Source: Cristatella mucedo (taxonomy: Eukaryota; Bryozoa; Phylactolaemata; Cristatellidae). From it: a stretch of 64,000 nt of DNA. Location: the NCBI GenBank assembly GCA_009760855.2, contig WPIO01000047.1, positions 908,501 to 972,500 on the forward strand. The letters are read 5' to 3'. Shown in pieces: positions 42,115-52,503 of the stretch. The stretch's first letter is position 1, and every line of letters starts with the position of its first letter. Both the position numbers and the translations under genes were made by a program. The notes under the pieces are model-generated. The model searched no databases, was not told the DNA's origin, and worked only from the letters and a program-made list of their open reading frames with translations.

Positions 42115-45100
42115 CTGAAAATTGCGGGTGCAGCTGAGGCAGAATTGGCCAGCCGCTGCTGACCGGATGCGAGTCAGCCACAGGCAGGGGGTTAGTGGGC
42201 AGCACACACCAGGTTTGGCTTAAAGTAAATTCTCGAGCAGCACGGCTGGGAAGAAATAACGGCAAACGCAACGGCGCAAGTGCTGGCAATGCTCGGCAAA
42301 AGCAGCCACTCACCGGCCACCGCAGCCCGGACCGGGCATGTATGTCACCCTCGCGCTGGTGCTCAGCAGGTGGTTTGTGCTCTTGAGTATGCACAGCCAC
42401 TCGGCATCCAGCTGAAGCTCACTGGGCTGCTGGTGGTCATGAGGCACGTCAATCAACTGCAACGACGACCACGAGCGAGCGCTCATTCACTGCACGTGAT
42501 TCAGCTGGTGGCTTAGCCGAATCTAATCGCCTCGTCGTCGGCTCTTGCCATTTTTTCTCATCATGCCGACTTGGTTGGCTTTCTTGAATTTCAGGTACTT
42601 GCAAACACTTCGGCTGTGACATCGAAACTAATGATGTACATCGATGACTGAACTGACATTTGCCACTTATCGCGCTAGGACTGACAGACAGCATTAAATA
42701 ATAATAATAACAATAATAAATTCGTATAGCGCCCTTAGAGAACTTAATCTCTTTATAGGCACGTTAAATTTGCTGCAAAGGAAGCATGATCAAATGGTTA
42801 GTGGTAGCATGCTCACTGACAACAAGCATAACATGGTTAGAGGCAACATGCACAGGGTCAGCATGCAAAATGTTGCTTATGTGCGCTGACCCTGTGCATG
42901 CTGCCACTAACCATATGTGCATGCTGACCCTGTGCATGTTGCCTCACTACCAATACCACTAACCGTTCGATTATGCTTCGTGCCTAGAAAGAGATAAGTT
43001 CTCTGAGGGTGCTATTTCAAATGTATTGTTATTATTATGATTGAATATGGTTAGTGGCAGCATGCAGTGTCAGCACGAATAGGCATACAAAGGACGAATC
43101 ACGTGGACCAACTAAATGCAATGATAAATAGATACCTGCTTAGCTTTTTACATGTCGTCAAGACGAGGAATGTCTTAAAGCCAGTCGGAAGAGAGTTCTG
43201 GGCTTTGGGAGCACACAGATTAAAGGCACGGTCTCCAAAGGATTTGAGGTTCGTACAAGGTGTAGGTAAACGATTCAATTCCAAAAAGCCGGTGGTGACC
43301 TAGGGAGAGTAGATCTGATAGGTAGGCTGGAGCCAAAGAATGAATGGACCTAAATGTGAGTGACAGAACCTTAAAGTCGATGCTCTGCTTGACTGGAAGC
43401 CTGTGCAGGTCGGCGAGAAGTGGTGAGATGTGGCAACTGCAAAGCTCACGACAGACAAGCTGCAGAGTTTTGCACCAACCGTAAGCCCCTGATTGAACAG
43501 GCCGGTAGACCAGCAAGTAATGAGTAACAGAAGTCGAGACAGGATGACACCAATGTATGGACCAATTTAGATAATAATAATAATAATGTACTTAATAAAG
43601 CGCCTTCAGAGAGCTTAATCTCTTTCTAGGCGCTTTACATTTGCTGCAAAGGGAAATGCAATTGAATGGTAAGTAAAATCATGCTTGAAAAACAAACAAA
43701 ATGAACAACATGGTTAGGGGTGACATGCACAGGGTCAGCATGCAAATGTGGTTAGTGGATGTTAAATATATACTTCACATATGCCACAGGGCTCGAACTC
43801 ACGACCTCGGTAAGACCTTAGCCAGGTTTAGCACCTTAACCACTCGGCCAAACCAGCTCTGCTGTAATATCCCTGTCTAAACAAGCCCAAATTTTAGCGA
43901 TGTTATGTAGCTGAAAGTAGGCAGACCTGACTGTGGAGCTGATGAGGCCGTCTAATGAAAGGTCACTTCGTGCAGATTCAACAAGAGATCTGCTGGCAGA
44001 GCCGATTTAAAGCGTTAGGTGTCCCAATTTCTGAATGACACTTGGTTTGCCCATAACTAGTAAGTTGGTTTTTAGCACCATTCAATTTAAGGCAGTTTGC
44101 TGCCATCTCCAGCAGATGACATCAATAATAATAATAATAATAATACTAATAATGCACTTGATAAAGCACCCTCAGATCACTCAATCTCTTTCTAGGCGCT
44201 TTACATCAATACAAGCAGCAAGGGAGTTGAGAGAACTCGACGTGCTGGAGGGCTGGGAGAGTCAAAGCATAGATACAACTGGGTGGCCTCTGCAAAGAAG
44301 CGAAAGCGTTTCTGCCGCTGCAAAGTTTGCTGTTTGCCTGGTGCAATTGATGCCATTGCAGGTTCGTTTTTCTATGCGCACGCCGGACAACCGGTGCGAC
44401 GCACATCACAAGGCTTAGCAACACGCCGGAGAAAACGTCGCCGCGGTAGCCCGTTGGTCTGCAATGTGCACACAGCAAAGAGGCTGCAACGACTGTTCGG
44501 CCTAACTTATCAGTAGCTGTTGGCATGCTCCTTGCAGGAAGCCACTGAAAGAAGCTAACGCATAGATGCAGCCCAGCAGGAGCGGACAACCGTGAACTGC
44601 ACCGCGGTGCCGTGGGCTCCCGGCGTGCTGTGCATTCTCGCAGTGATAGCGAGCGACTCCGCAGCCACGAGGGTCACAGGGGCAAGAAGCGAGACTGGGG
44701 CCTGTAAAGCTGGCAGCAAGTCAAAAAAGATGCTTGAATTTCGTGCAAAGAGGCAAAAGAGAAAGCGAAAGCTGGAAAGAAAACAAACTACGCGTCCGCG
44801 TCCGCTGCGGTCGGCGCTCACCTGCAAGAACTGCCGCCTCGGGAGGCACTTGTCCAAGGCGAGAAATTTCGTCACCTTCCCTGGTCCGCTTCCTCCTCTC
44901 TGCAAAGCGTTGCACACGATACAGCTCAGGCTCGCAGCCGAAGGAGGAGAGCCCAGAGCATAGCAACGAGTTCGTGGCAACGAGTTCGTGGCAACGACTG
45001 TGGAGCGAGTCCGACGACATCGAAGGTCTCGTAGCAAGCCAAACGCCAAGAGAGCTTGACGTAGCGCATGGAGAAATCAGGTAGCAGAAGAGTCGGGCAG

Positions 45101-48100
45101 TCTCTACACCACAAGATAACTCCCCACTGAGATGCAACACTATACTGAACGCTTACACGGATTATTACTTCCTTATCAGAACGACATCACCTGGATCGGT
45201 TGCAGAGCAGCAGAAGTCGTTCCAACTAGAGGCGCTGACAATAACCACACGATCCTCGGATTGACAGCCGGCGGAGAATGGTCATAGAATAATTTGGCCG
45301 ACATCAATACAGCAAGTTTGATGGTAACTCAGAAACAAATAATCATCGATCAGCTTTTTAATGAGCACCAACAGAACGACTATCAGAATGTCCGCCCAGC
45401 ATGCCCAGCAAGAAGAGCCGCAGTGGCCCAACCTACGAGCAACGCTTTTAATGATAAATGTAAAGACTACAAGACCAACTATAAAGGCCAACCATGCAAA
45501 AATCGATACCAGAGAGACAGATCCTTCCTCCAGAGAGACAAGCTCCAGCATAGATATGCTCCGATACAAGCTGCCTGGCACTTGCCTCACGGCGCCGATC
45601 GTCTCACGAGGCAGAGGGGGATGAGTACATTCAGGCAAGCCTATAGCAATCGGCTGCATCGAAAAGTGGCACTTCGTGTGTGCTCCTGGCATGCGTATTC
45701 AACTTTCTTTTCATTCAATATCTGTGTACCAGTACCCTCTTCACAGCGGTCACTTTTTCACAGTGGCCCACCGAGACAGATTTGACATTGCCCGGTTCGG
45801 TTTGCTTGGTCAACTTCACAATCTGTTGGTAGGCTTCATCCAATGACTCACACCACTAGCAAGGTCAGTTTTGGCAAACAGACGATCACTGAAAGCAAGG
45901 AGGCAGGCTGATAACCGGAAGCATAGACAATGCACCAACGTACTTACTGTAAGATTCCGAGTGCAATATACATGCTCTCAGCAGAATTCGGTACAGAGCT
46001 TGGAAATTCGGCATGAAGCACAACGTTTTACTATTTGGTTGGCCACTGCAAAGAATCTCAGTAAACTTTATGCTTTACATTGTTGCTTGTTATGGTCACC
46101 AAGTAGCGTGTAGTTTTAATGCTGGCACCACAGGGCATACAAACTATCAGAACACACACATTTACACACTTTTCGTCATCCACGAGCATAATACACTTAG
46201 TGTAAAAAAATACTGGAAACATGGCCAAAGCTGCTAAGGCTGTAAATTGAGTAATAATAGGGTTTACAACGATGCCAAGCACACTAAAGTTATGCATAGT
46301 AGGAGAAAATACTTATAAATTGCCCGAAAACAAACACATGAGCTGATGGTATGTATGCATTTAGTATGACAGCCCACCACTATTCTTTATGGTGGGCCGT
46401 GATACCCCACTAGCTAAGGCGGTTGCTCTTCAAGAACGAGGTGCCAAGGTCGTGGGTTCGAATCCTGCAGTAGGCGATCCTTTGTTGCTGCTGCAAGAGG
46501 TGGTGATAGCATTTAAGGCTCTTCTGCTACTATACAAAAGCTGCTGTTCAGCTAGAATTTATTATTTATTTACGGCACTTGACTGGCCAGGCATAGAGAT
46601 CATAAGCTCATGCACTGACTTGTCTTCGGCAGAACATTACACAAAGCCCTTTCTTACGGAAAAGGTCGGCTACTGGTGTAGGCTGAACACCCGACCCCTG
46701 CTTCATGTCGATATCGCTCCACAGTCGCTCTATGGAGTTCCAATCAGGCAACTGGCCAGATCACTGCATCAGCATCATACAAGGATTCGTCAAAAAGTAT
46801 TTCACAGGCCTGGCAGTAAGGTATAAGGTCCTTATCTTGCCACCAAATGTAACGACCGCCAAGCAAAGCATTTGAGCTATGATGTCCAGCTTGCTTGACC
46901 AAACATGACTTGAGTAAAGTATCTTTAAAAAAAATCCCTGCTTAGTGCAGTGGCTCTGCCAGCTGCCCGATTTAAACTCTGTAAAACAACTATGGAGCAA
47001 TATCACAGGGAAGAGGCCAGGTGTTCGGCCTACAACAGTAGCCGACCTGTACAGTAAAACTCAGGCTCTTTGGAATGTGCTACAGTTTAGGTGACAACAC
47101 CGAAGCTGGTAGCGTCTATTCCTAGCCAGACAAGAGAGGTAATGAAGCATCGTGGTGGGATGATGTCACACTAAACACACTGACACCAACAGCACACATG
47201 TTTGATTGAGGGTTGTCAATAACTGTTTTCACATGCCGAGCATAACTTTAGTATTCCCAGCATCGTAGAAAACCCTCCTATTATTCAAACGAATTTACAG
47301 CCACAGCAGCTACAGCCTTATAGTGAAGTTTCTTTTGACACTGAGTGCACATACTCATGTTGACATTATCCCCACGACGGCCGGCATCCAACACAAGAAT
47401 TGCAGAAGTACTACTCTAATAATAACAACAACAATATATAATTCATTTCTATAGAGCCTAAGAGAACTTCTCTATTCAGGCGCTTCACGAATGCCCCAGG
47501 GCTCGAGCCCACGACCTCGGTCATCAAATAAATGCACCTCGACCTTGGTTCGAGGCGAGCACCTTAACCACCTGGCAAAACCAGCTTTATTGCACCCTAA
47601 GAGAACCAATTCTCTAGCATTTGACATTGGCTATAAAGGAAGAAGTGAGTCCCACATGCTAAGAGGTGCAATACAGTAGCTTCTGTCACCAACGGTCTTT
47701 GTGTGAATGAATCGAACAGCTAATTTATTATCCTGAGAGGATACTGAGAAGAAAGCTGAAACTGGTGCAGCAGTTTAACTAAGTAATAATAATAATAATA
47801 ATAATAATAGTATTAACAATAATAATGCACTTGATAAAGCACCATCAGAGAACTCAATCTCTTTCTAGGGGCTTTACATTTGCTGCAAAGGGAAATGCGA
47901 TTGAATGGTGAGTAATATCACGCTTGATAAACAAACAACATGAATAACATGGTTGGGGGTGACATGCACAGGGTCAACATGCAAATATGGTTAGTGGCCG
48001 CATGCACAGTATCAGCACGCACAAGCACATCAAGGACGAATCAAAGGGACCCACTAAATGCTGTCCTAAATAGGTGTGTTTTTGGTCTCCAAAAGATTTT

Positions 48101-51100
48101 GAGGTTTGTACGAGGTATTTGTAGACTGCTGGATTCCGAAAAGCGGATGGTACGATGCTTGGCCTGGTGGGGAAAGGAGATCTGAGAGATAGGCTGGAGC
48201 CAAAGAATGAAGTGACCTAAAAGTATGTGACAAAACTTTGAAGTCAATCCGTTGCTTGCCAGTGCAGGTCGGCGAGAAGTGGTGTGATATGGCAGCTGCG
48301 AGGCTCACGACAGACAAGCCTAGCTGCGGAGTTTTGCACCAGCTGCAATCGCCCGGTCGCACATGCCGGTAGGTGCTTTACACTTGAGGTGTGAAGGACC
48401 CAATCCACGATGGGCCTTGCGGCACAGAGTAAAAACATTGCTTTGCATCTGTCAATCAGCCAGAAGCCGTTGCAGCTTCCTTAGCAGACCTTAGCAGATC
48501 TACACGACATAAATTTCTAAGGTTTTTGTAACGAACCTTTCAGACCAACCGAATGCCTTTTTTTAGGTAGCCCTACCAATACTGAATTACAGTTGACCAG
48601 GCGTTAGAGAGAAACAGGGAGCTAGTCAGACCGTTAGCCAGCCACTGTGGTAAGTACAACCTGATCCCGGATAAGGACCGAAGACGATGGGTGGCTGGGG
48701 AGGCAGCCTTAGGAAATAAATCTTGCAAATGTCTAGCAATCGTCAAGGAGGATAGCTAAATTACAAGCACTAAATGCTGGTCGAACTATGACACCACATT
48801 AGGTGAGCAAAGTCATTTATTTCAGCCATGCTTCATGGCTTCCTACCTCGAGTTCGGTTTTATCAATGCTTAGCAACTGACCGATGTTCACGACTGAGTG
48901 TCTGCAAGGCAGTTAGTCAGTCGATCAGCTGCTGCAGCTGATGGCTTGAATAAAAAATACAGTTGTGTATAAGCAGCATTAAAGTTGCTGCACATCTTTG
49001 CCTGAGAGGCTCGCATACATGGAGAACAGCAAAGTGGCAAAGACAGACCAGACCGTTGCATAACTGCACAGGTTGACTGGTCTGCCCAATACGACTTGAC
49101 CGTAACACGACAAGGAGAGGACGTGATCAGAAAAGTACGATTCAAACCATGCAAGAGCCGTATCAGCCAGATTTAACGAAATTCTCAATCGTTCAAGTAG
49201 GACGACGTGACCGAATGAGTAAAATGCTGCCGACAGACCGAGCAGGACCAAGGCAGTGAAGGTCAGTAAATCTTTTAAAACAAATCCGGTGTACTATTTT
49301 CAAGGCTGTCGGCATGGGCGTTGCAGCTGCAGCTTGCTGCAGAGCTAAAACAAGAGGCAGCTAGCTAAAGCCCTAAATCTTTCAGAGTTACTAAAGCCCT
49401 AAATCTTTCCGAGATTCTGTGACCCACCGAAAAGTAAAATTCCATACTCAAGACCTAACACCACGGAGCACGCCTGACTTCATCAGGCCCTACCCATACA
49501 TGTAGGCTGCAATTAAAATTTGCACACGCAACTCTAATAAAAGTCGTCACAAACTTCCAAAAGATTCTATCAAAATCTTTCTGCATAACTTAGCCCTGTT
49601 TCCCACACATTTCAACAGAATCTAGTCTCCCCCACCCCGCATAGTGGCACATTTTGGCTTCCCCCTGCAGATTCTGCCTGGTCGGTCTATGCATGCATTC
49701 ATAGCCGGGTGACACAATTTCCATAGAGCCCAATGATGCAGCGGTGAGCGGGCTGCCTCACTGCAGAGTGGATGGCAATAGCCACGGAGCTGACCAACCA
49801 GCTCGGCAAGTGAGACTGCTGGTGCAGCCGGTTCTGGGGAGGGGGCGCGCGCCGCCACCTGACACAGTCAAATAGTGCCACACCGGAAGCGCCCACGCAG
49901 GAAGCGGCGCAGGCGACGAAGGCAGCGCAAAGGCACCTCGCAGTGCTGCACGACGGCGGCGAACTTGACGTGTAAGTGAGCAGAGAACCAGTAGCTGGGC
50001 TGCAGGTGATGCAGCAGCTCCTCGGCGGCGCGGCTGCCCAGCACTCCGCGTGCCACCTCGTCCCTGAAGAACGACTTCTGCTGCAGCAGCCGCTCCGAGT
50101 TGCCGTAGTCGTAGATGCCGCGCGGCCAGTCGTGCGACATGAAGATGTGCAAGGGCTCGCGCACCTGAACGAGGGAGCGCGTCGTCGCAGCGCGAGCCCT
50201 CGGCCGGTGAGCGTGCGGAAGTGAGAAGAAGGAAGTTCTTTCTGCGGCAAGCCCTCGAAGCGACAGAAGAAGTGAGCCAGAAGCTGCGCTGCGCCAGGCG
50301 GCAGCACCTGCTTGAGGCGGAACACCTCGAGATTCCGGACGTGATATGCCGAGCGCACGGAGCTGCTGTTGTACGGAGGATGCTCATAGTGGCCTGCAAG
50401 CGCAGCAGCGTGCAACAGAGCTTCGCTGCGCACCTCATACGGTGGCGCCTCCGAAGCGCCGGCGGCATCGAGGCAGCGCCGAGCAGCGGCTGCCGAGGCC
50501 ACTAAAGGTTACGCACCTTTCAAGTAGTCTTGCTCCTTATAGATGCCGGACAGGCCGCCAATCCTCACGCCTCGGTAGTTGACGATGCCTGCGTACCCTG
50601 GGGGGGGGGGGAAGAGGGAGGAACAGACGAGCAACGAGAGCGTGACCAAAGGCAACCGAATCGCACGCGCATCAAGCATGCTGCAATCGCACATTTTAAC
50701 GCATATCAGCAGACACGTCCTGTTCACCGCGTGCCCAGTGACTGAGGAGTAAGTAGTCCAGACAGACAGGCTGGAGGAAAAGAGAATGAAGAGACCACAT
50801 ACAATCATTTGCATAGCAGCCTACCAGAACTTAATCCCTATCCGGGCACTTCACACATGCAGCAGGGCTCGAGCCCTGCACGACCACGGTCGTCAAAGGC
50901 GAGCACCTGAATCCCTGGGCCAAGCTCGGACCGGGTAACCTGAATTATCTCCATCCGTAACTCCACAAAGCCAAAAATACTAAGTGAGCGCTACCAAGGA
51001 GAGTTTTCCAATTCACACCATCACGCCTAAGCTGCTTATGGTAGGCACGTCTATTGGCTACCGAATGCGTACCAAAAGCCGCTCTGGCTGTGAGTGCGCT

Positions 51101-52503
51101 ATACAAAAACTCTCCTGCGTAACACCCACACAGTCTTTATGGCTTTGTGGAGCTACGGATGGAGATACATTACATTCCATTGCATACATTACATTGCATA
51201 CGGTAGCTAGCCGACTTCATCTCCCTCAACAAAGAGAAAGTGAGAAGCACAGCAGCTGAGTCAGGACGACGGTCTAGGAAGTGAGTAGCACGAAAGTAGC
51301 AGCAAAGGATGGCTGGAGTGGATGTGTCACAGTCAGCAGGAGGATAGTAAACGTCGTTGCGCAAGAATTTTGAAAGCGAGTCCAACTGTGTCTAGGACCA
51401 GCAGAGCAGAAGCTCATATCTCTAACGGTTTTCAAGCATAGGAATGGATAAGCTAATTATTGTCCATTTCGGACCTGATGGCTAGAGCAGGCTGACACTA
51501 GTGCAGCAGTTCAGCCAGGTATGAAAGAGCCACGCCACGGTGGACCTTGTGGGGCTGTGTAAGAATTTTGCTCTGCATCCATTGATCAAACAGGAGCCAT
51601 CGAAGCTCTCTCACCCAAAAGAGACACACGTGGCTGAACCTCTGGGACTGTTTGACTAGCCTTACAGCCATATTCATCACCAGGCGTAGAGGCTTTATGA
51701 CAGTTTTTCGGTAGCCCAGCCAAGATAAAACTTCGGTAGTCTAGCCAGCAGATTCAGGTTGTCTGAACGGTAATTACTGCTGGGTATTATTAATGGCATA
51801 GAAGTTGTAGCTGACCTTATGGGTCCGAATCACTTTTCCCTGTGGCTTCTAATTAATGGAGGACAGCAAAGGACCGAGAACGGCTCGGGGCCGCGGCTGT
51901 CATCTGCTAGCAGCGAAACACAGCATGCCCTATAATTACTTAAAGCACTTAACCAAGCTGCGCAGTGCATCAGAATTGCGACTGGATGGGGTGGAGAGAG
52001 CTAGCGTCAATGGCCGTGAAGCAGCCATTGACGGCACCACTCACCCAAATAATAAATATTAGGAGCGACCCAACCGCCGTACGGCAACTCCTGCAGGTAG
52101 TTGGATGCTTCGTGATTCCCGCCAATGAACAGCGTCAAGACAGGTGCGGTTTTCTCGCCACTGTAGTACCTGCATAACAGCAGTGGCTGCGCGTTCGGCG
52201 GACGCGCCAGGACTGCTCCAACGAGAAGCGATTCACGCTAGCCGCTCAAAGCAGCGGCGCGCCCATAATTGGCGCGCAAGCGCAGTACCTTCGTCTGCGG
52301 ACTTACTTATAGAATGTGTTCATTAGCTTAAACTTATCGGGAACTGCCATGCACTCTAGGTCGCCGCGGTTTCTAACGGCTTGGAAGTCCCCGCATATAA
52401 GCAGTAGGTCTACAGCAATTGAATTTTCCCTTTCGATAGCTTTAATCGTCTCGTATATTTTGTCGAGCTCTCCGTGGCAGCAACCTTCGACAGCGATCTT
52501 CAT
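41190..52503 (-). CDS. DBR1: DBR1, intron-lariat debranching enzyme
   Basis: This nuclear metallophosphoesterase cleaves the 2'-5' bond of excised intron lariats so they can be degraded and recycled. Coding exons in transcript order: 52503-52307, 52169-52045, 50597-50517, 50393-50308, 50164-49937, 44899-44822, 42456-42314, 42114-41190. All introns are GT-AG and phases agree, giving 620 codons plus stop (human 544). Metal-site residues are all present and fall at C8 and H10 ([10 protein letters not shown]), D39 ([10 protein letters not shown]), N84 (IGGNHEA), H174 (FMSHDWPRG), H226 and H228 ([13 protein letters not shown]). Other family blocks are [31 protein letters not shown] and [17 protein letters not shown]. 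The tail has the conserved [12 protein letters not shown] acidic block (from about 411) and the basic end [14 protein letters not shown] (about 587-601). It is longer than human mainly through a Ser/Ala/Pro-rich low-complexity region. It appears intact. Confidence 0.96.
42314..42456 (-). CDS. DBR1: DBR1 exon 7
   Basis: Encodes [20 protein letters not shown] then [20 protein letters not shown] and PGPGCGG. It aligns with the human YDIEWLTILRATDDLIN region. Acceptor CGTTGCAG, donor GTGAGT. Confidence 0.9.
42690..42875 (-). mobile_element. LINE family A tail, inverted (part 1)
   Basis: AATAACAATAATAAATTCGT, then CTTAATCTCTTTATAGGCAC and CATAACATGGTTAGAGGCAA. In DBR1 intron 7 region. Confidence 0.85.
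42876..43040 (+). mobile_element. LINE family A tail, nested, opposite strand
   Basis: GCGCTGACCCTGTGCATGCT, then AAAGAGATAAGTTCTCTGAG and ATTGTTATTATTATGA. It sits between two inverted family-A pieces and forms a hairpin with the piece on its left. Confidence 0.82.
43045..43565 (-). mobile_element. LINE family A 3' end, inverted (part 2)
   Basis: On the - strand it reads [40 protein letters not shown] and [20 protein letters not shown], ending in a [14 protein letters not shown]-like block. It continues the copy interrupted at 42,876. Confidence 0.85.
43566..44115 (-). mobile_element. LINE family A, inverted, with nested SINE
   Basis: AATAATAATAATGTACTTAA starts the inverted tail. After the SINE (43,755-43,868) the RT C-terminal coding part resumes (CCCAAATTTTAGCGATGTTA, GGTCACTTCGTGCAGATTCA, GTTTGCCCATAACTAGTAAG). 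Confidence 0.83.
43755..43868 (-). mobile_element. Type 2 SINE, inverted, nested in LINE
   Basis: The - strand tRNA-like head reads GGCCGAGTGGTTAAGGTGCT and ends GAGGTCGTGAGTTCGAGCCC, close to a long-variable-arm (Leu/Ser-type) tRNA. The tail GGCATATGTGAAG is cut short. Confidence 0.75.
44120..44210 (-). mobile_element. LINE family A tail, inverted
   Basis: AATAATAATAATACTAATAA, then CAATCTCTTTCTAGGCGCTT and TACAT. Confidence 0.85.
44822..44899 (-). CDS. DBR1: DBR1 exon 6
   Basis: Encodes [20 protein letters not shown] then RRQFLQ. Acceptor CTTTGCAG, donor GTGAGC, phase 0 at both ends. It is an isolated 78-bp exon between two long repeat-filled introns. Confidence 0.94.
44900..46389. other. 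DBR1 intron 5 sequence, unassigned
   Basis: The + strand frame at 45,294-45,785 (163 codons, Cys- and Gln-rich) and an overlapping hydrophobic - strand frame at 45,282-45,692 have no recognised domain. Both lie within the DBR1 intron. Confidence 0.4.
46390..46560 (+). mobile_element. Type 1 tRNA-derived SINE
   Basis: GGGCCGTGATACCCCACTAG, CTAAGGCGGTTGCTCTTCAA, AAGGTCGTGGGTTCGAATCC, then CAAGAGGTGGTGATAGCATT and AAAGCTGCTGTTCAGCTAGA. It is one of the more complete copies. Confidence 0.83.
46590..46860 (-). pseudogene. Tc1/mariner-like transposase C-terminal remnant
   Basis: On the - strand, [12 protein letters not shown], a stop, then [17 protein letters not shown] and [14 protein letters not shown] follow the Tc1 DDE pattern SPDLNPIEHLW and the downstream helix. 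The third catalytic acidic region is recognisable but broken. Confidence 0.7.
46870..47185 (+). pseudogene. Tc1/mariner-like transposase C-terminal remnant, opposite strand
   Basis: [20 protein letters not shown], then [34 protein letters not shown] and, after a frame break, [20 protein letters not shown]. It has the same layout as the - strand remnant to its left, so two copies face away from each other. Confidence 0.72.
47420..47590 (-). mobile_element. Type 2 SINE (tRNA head with LINE-A tail), inverted
   Basis: Read on -, the head ends GTCGTGGGCTCGAGCCCTGG. The tail reads GTGAAGCGCCTGAATAGAGA, AGTTCTCTTAGGCTCTATAG, AAATGAATTATATA. This is collinear with the terminal 55 bp of LINE family A. 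Confidence 0.78.
47655..47780 (-). mobile_element. LINE family B fragment, inverted
   Basis: AGCTTCTGTCACCAACGGTC, AACAGCTAATTTATTATCCT and CTGAAACTGGTGCAGCAGTT match the family-B segment at 21.93-22.05 kb. Confidence 0.75.
47785..48372 (-). mobile_element. LINE family A 3' half, inverted
   Basis: Long (AAT)n at its + strand start. On the - strand, VQNSAARLV-like, then LADLHW and [18 protein letters not shown] are readable, with a deletion near 48,090. Confidence 0.85.
48373..49290 (-). mobile_element. LINE family B RT region, inverted
   Basis: On the - strand, [20 protein letters not shown] matches the RT LLDLSAAFDTVDHxxLLxRL motif. It is followed by [20 protein letters not shown], then [12 protein letters not shown] for the SVLGPLLFSLY block. 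Further on, an L-R-K-L-Q-R-L-type C-terminal piece is present. Catalytic residues are degraded. Confidence 0.75.
49291..49936. other. DBR1 intron 5 sequence beside exon 5
   Basis: Contains a short direct repeat (AAAGCCCTAAATCTTTC at 49,367 and again at 49,394). The - strand frame entering exon 5 is exon plus intron. Confidence 0.5.
49937..50164 (-). CDS. DBR1: DBR1 exon 5
   Basis: Encodes [20 protein letters not shown], then [40 protein letters not shown] and E, with three of the metal-binding His residues. Donor GTGCCT is weak but the phase and alignment support it. The next intron is about 5 kb. Confidence 0.93.
50308..50393 (-). CDS. DBR1: DBR1 exon 4
   Basis: Encodes [20 protein letters not shown] then LEVFRLKQ. 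Acceptor CGCTTGCAG, donor GTGCTG. Flanked by short introns (123 and 143 bp). Confidence 0.94.
50517..50597 (-). CDS. DBR1: DBR1 exon 3
   Basis: Encodes [20 protein letters not shown] then EQDYLK. The acceptor is preceded by an uninterrupted run of 12 C instead of the usual U-rich tract. Donor GTGCGT. Confidence 0.94.
50795..50942 (-). mobile_element. Type 2 SINE (tRNA head with LINE-A tail), inverted
   Basis: Read on -, the head has GTCGTGCAGGGCTCGAGCCC. The tail reads GTGAAGTGCCCGGATAGGGA, TTAAGTTCTGGTAGGCTGCT, ATGCAAATG, again matching the LINE-A terminus. Confidence 0.72.
50943..51180. mobile_element. LINE family B 3' ends forming a palindrome
   Basis: The left arm (about 50,943-51,048) is the inverted family-B tail (ATCTCCATCCGTAACTCCAC to AAGCTGCTTATGGTA). 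The right arm (about 51,055-51,180) is the same sequence direct (GGCTACCGAATGCGTACCAA to CTACGGATGGAGATACATTA). Almost no spacer separates them. Confidence 0.8.
51190..51790 (-). mobile_element. LINE family B 3' half, inverted
   Basis: On the - strand, [40 protein letters not shown] and [19 protein letters not shown] correspond to the RT C-terminal segment. The coding end and tail lie toward 51,190. Confidence 0.83.
52045..52169 (-). CDS. DBR1: DBR1 exon 2
   Basis: Encodes [20 protein letters not shown] then [20 protein letters not shown] and L. Acceptor TATGCAG, donor GTGAGT. Intron 1 is only 137 bp. Confidence 0.95.
52307..52503 (-). CDS. DBR1: DBR1 exon 1
   Basis: The start at 52,503 gives [20 protein letters not shown], aligned residue for residue with the human N terminus. 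In-frame upstream codons exist to an alternative Met 20 codons earlier but have no counterpart in the family. Donor GTAAGT. Confidence 0.95.

Noticed and set aside
43785-43865. A possible Leu/Ser-type tRNA gene on the - strand
   Set aside because: It is inserted inside a LINE and is the head of a type 2 SINE; the acceptor stem does not close convincingly.
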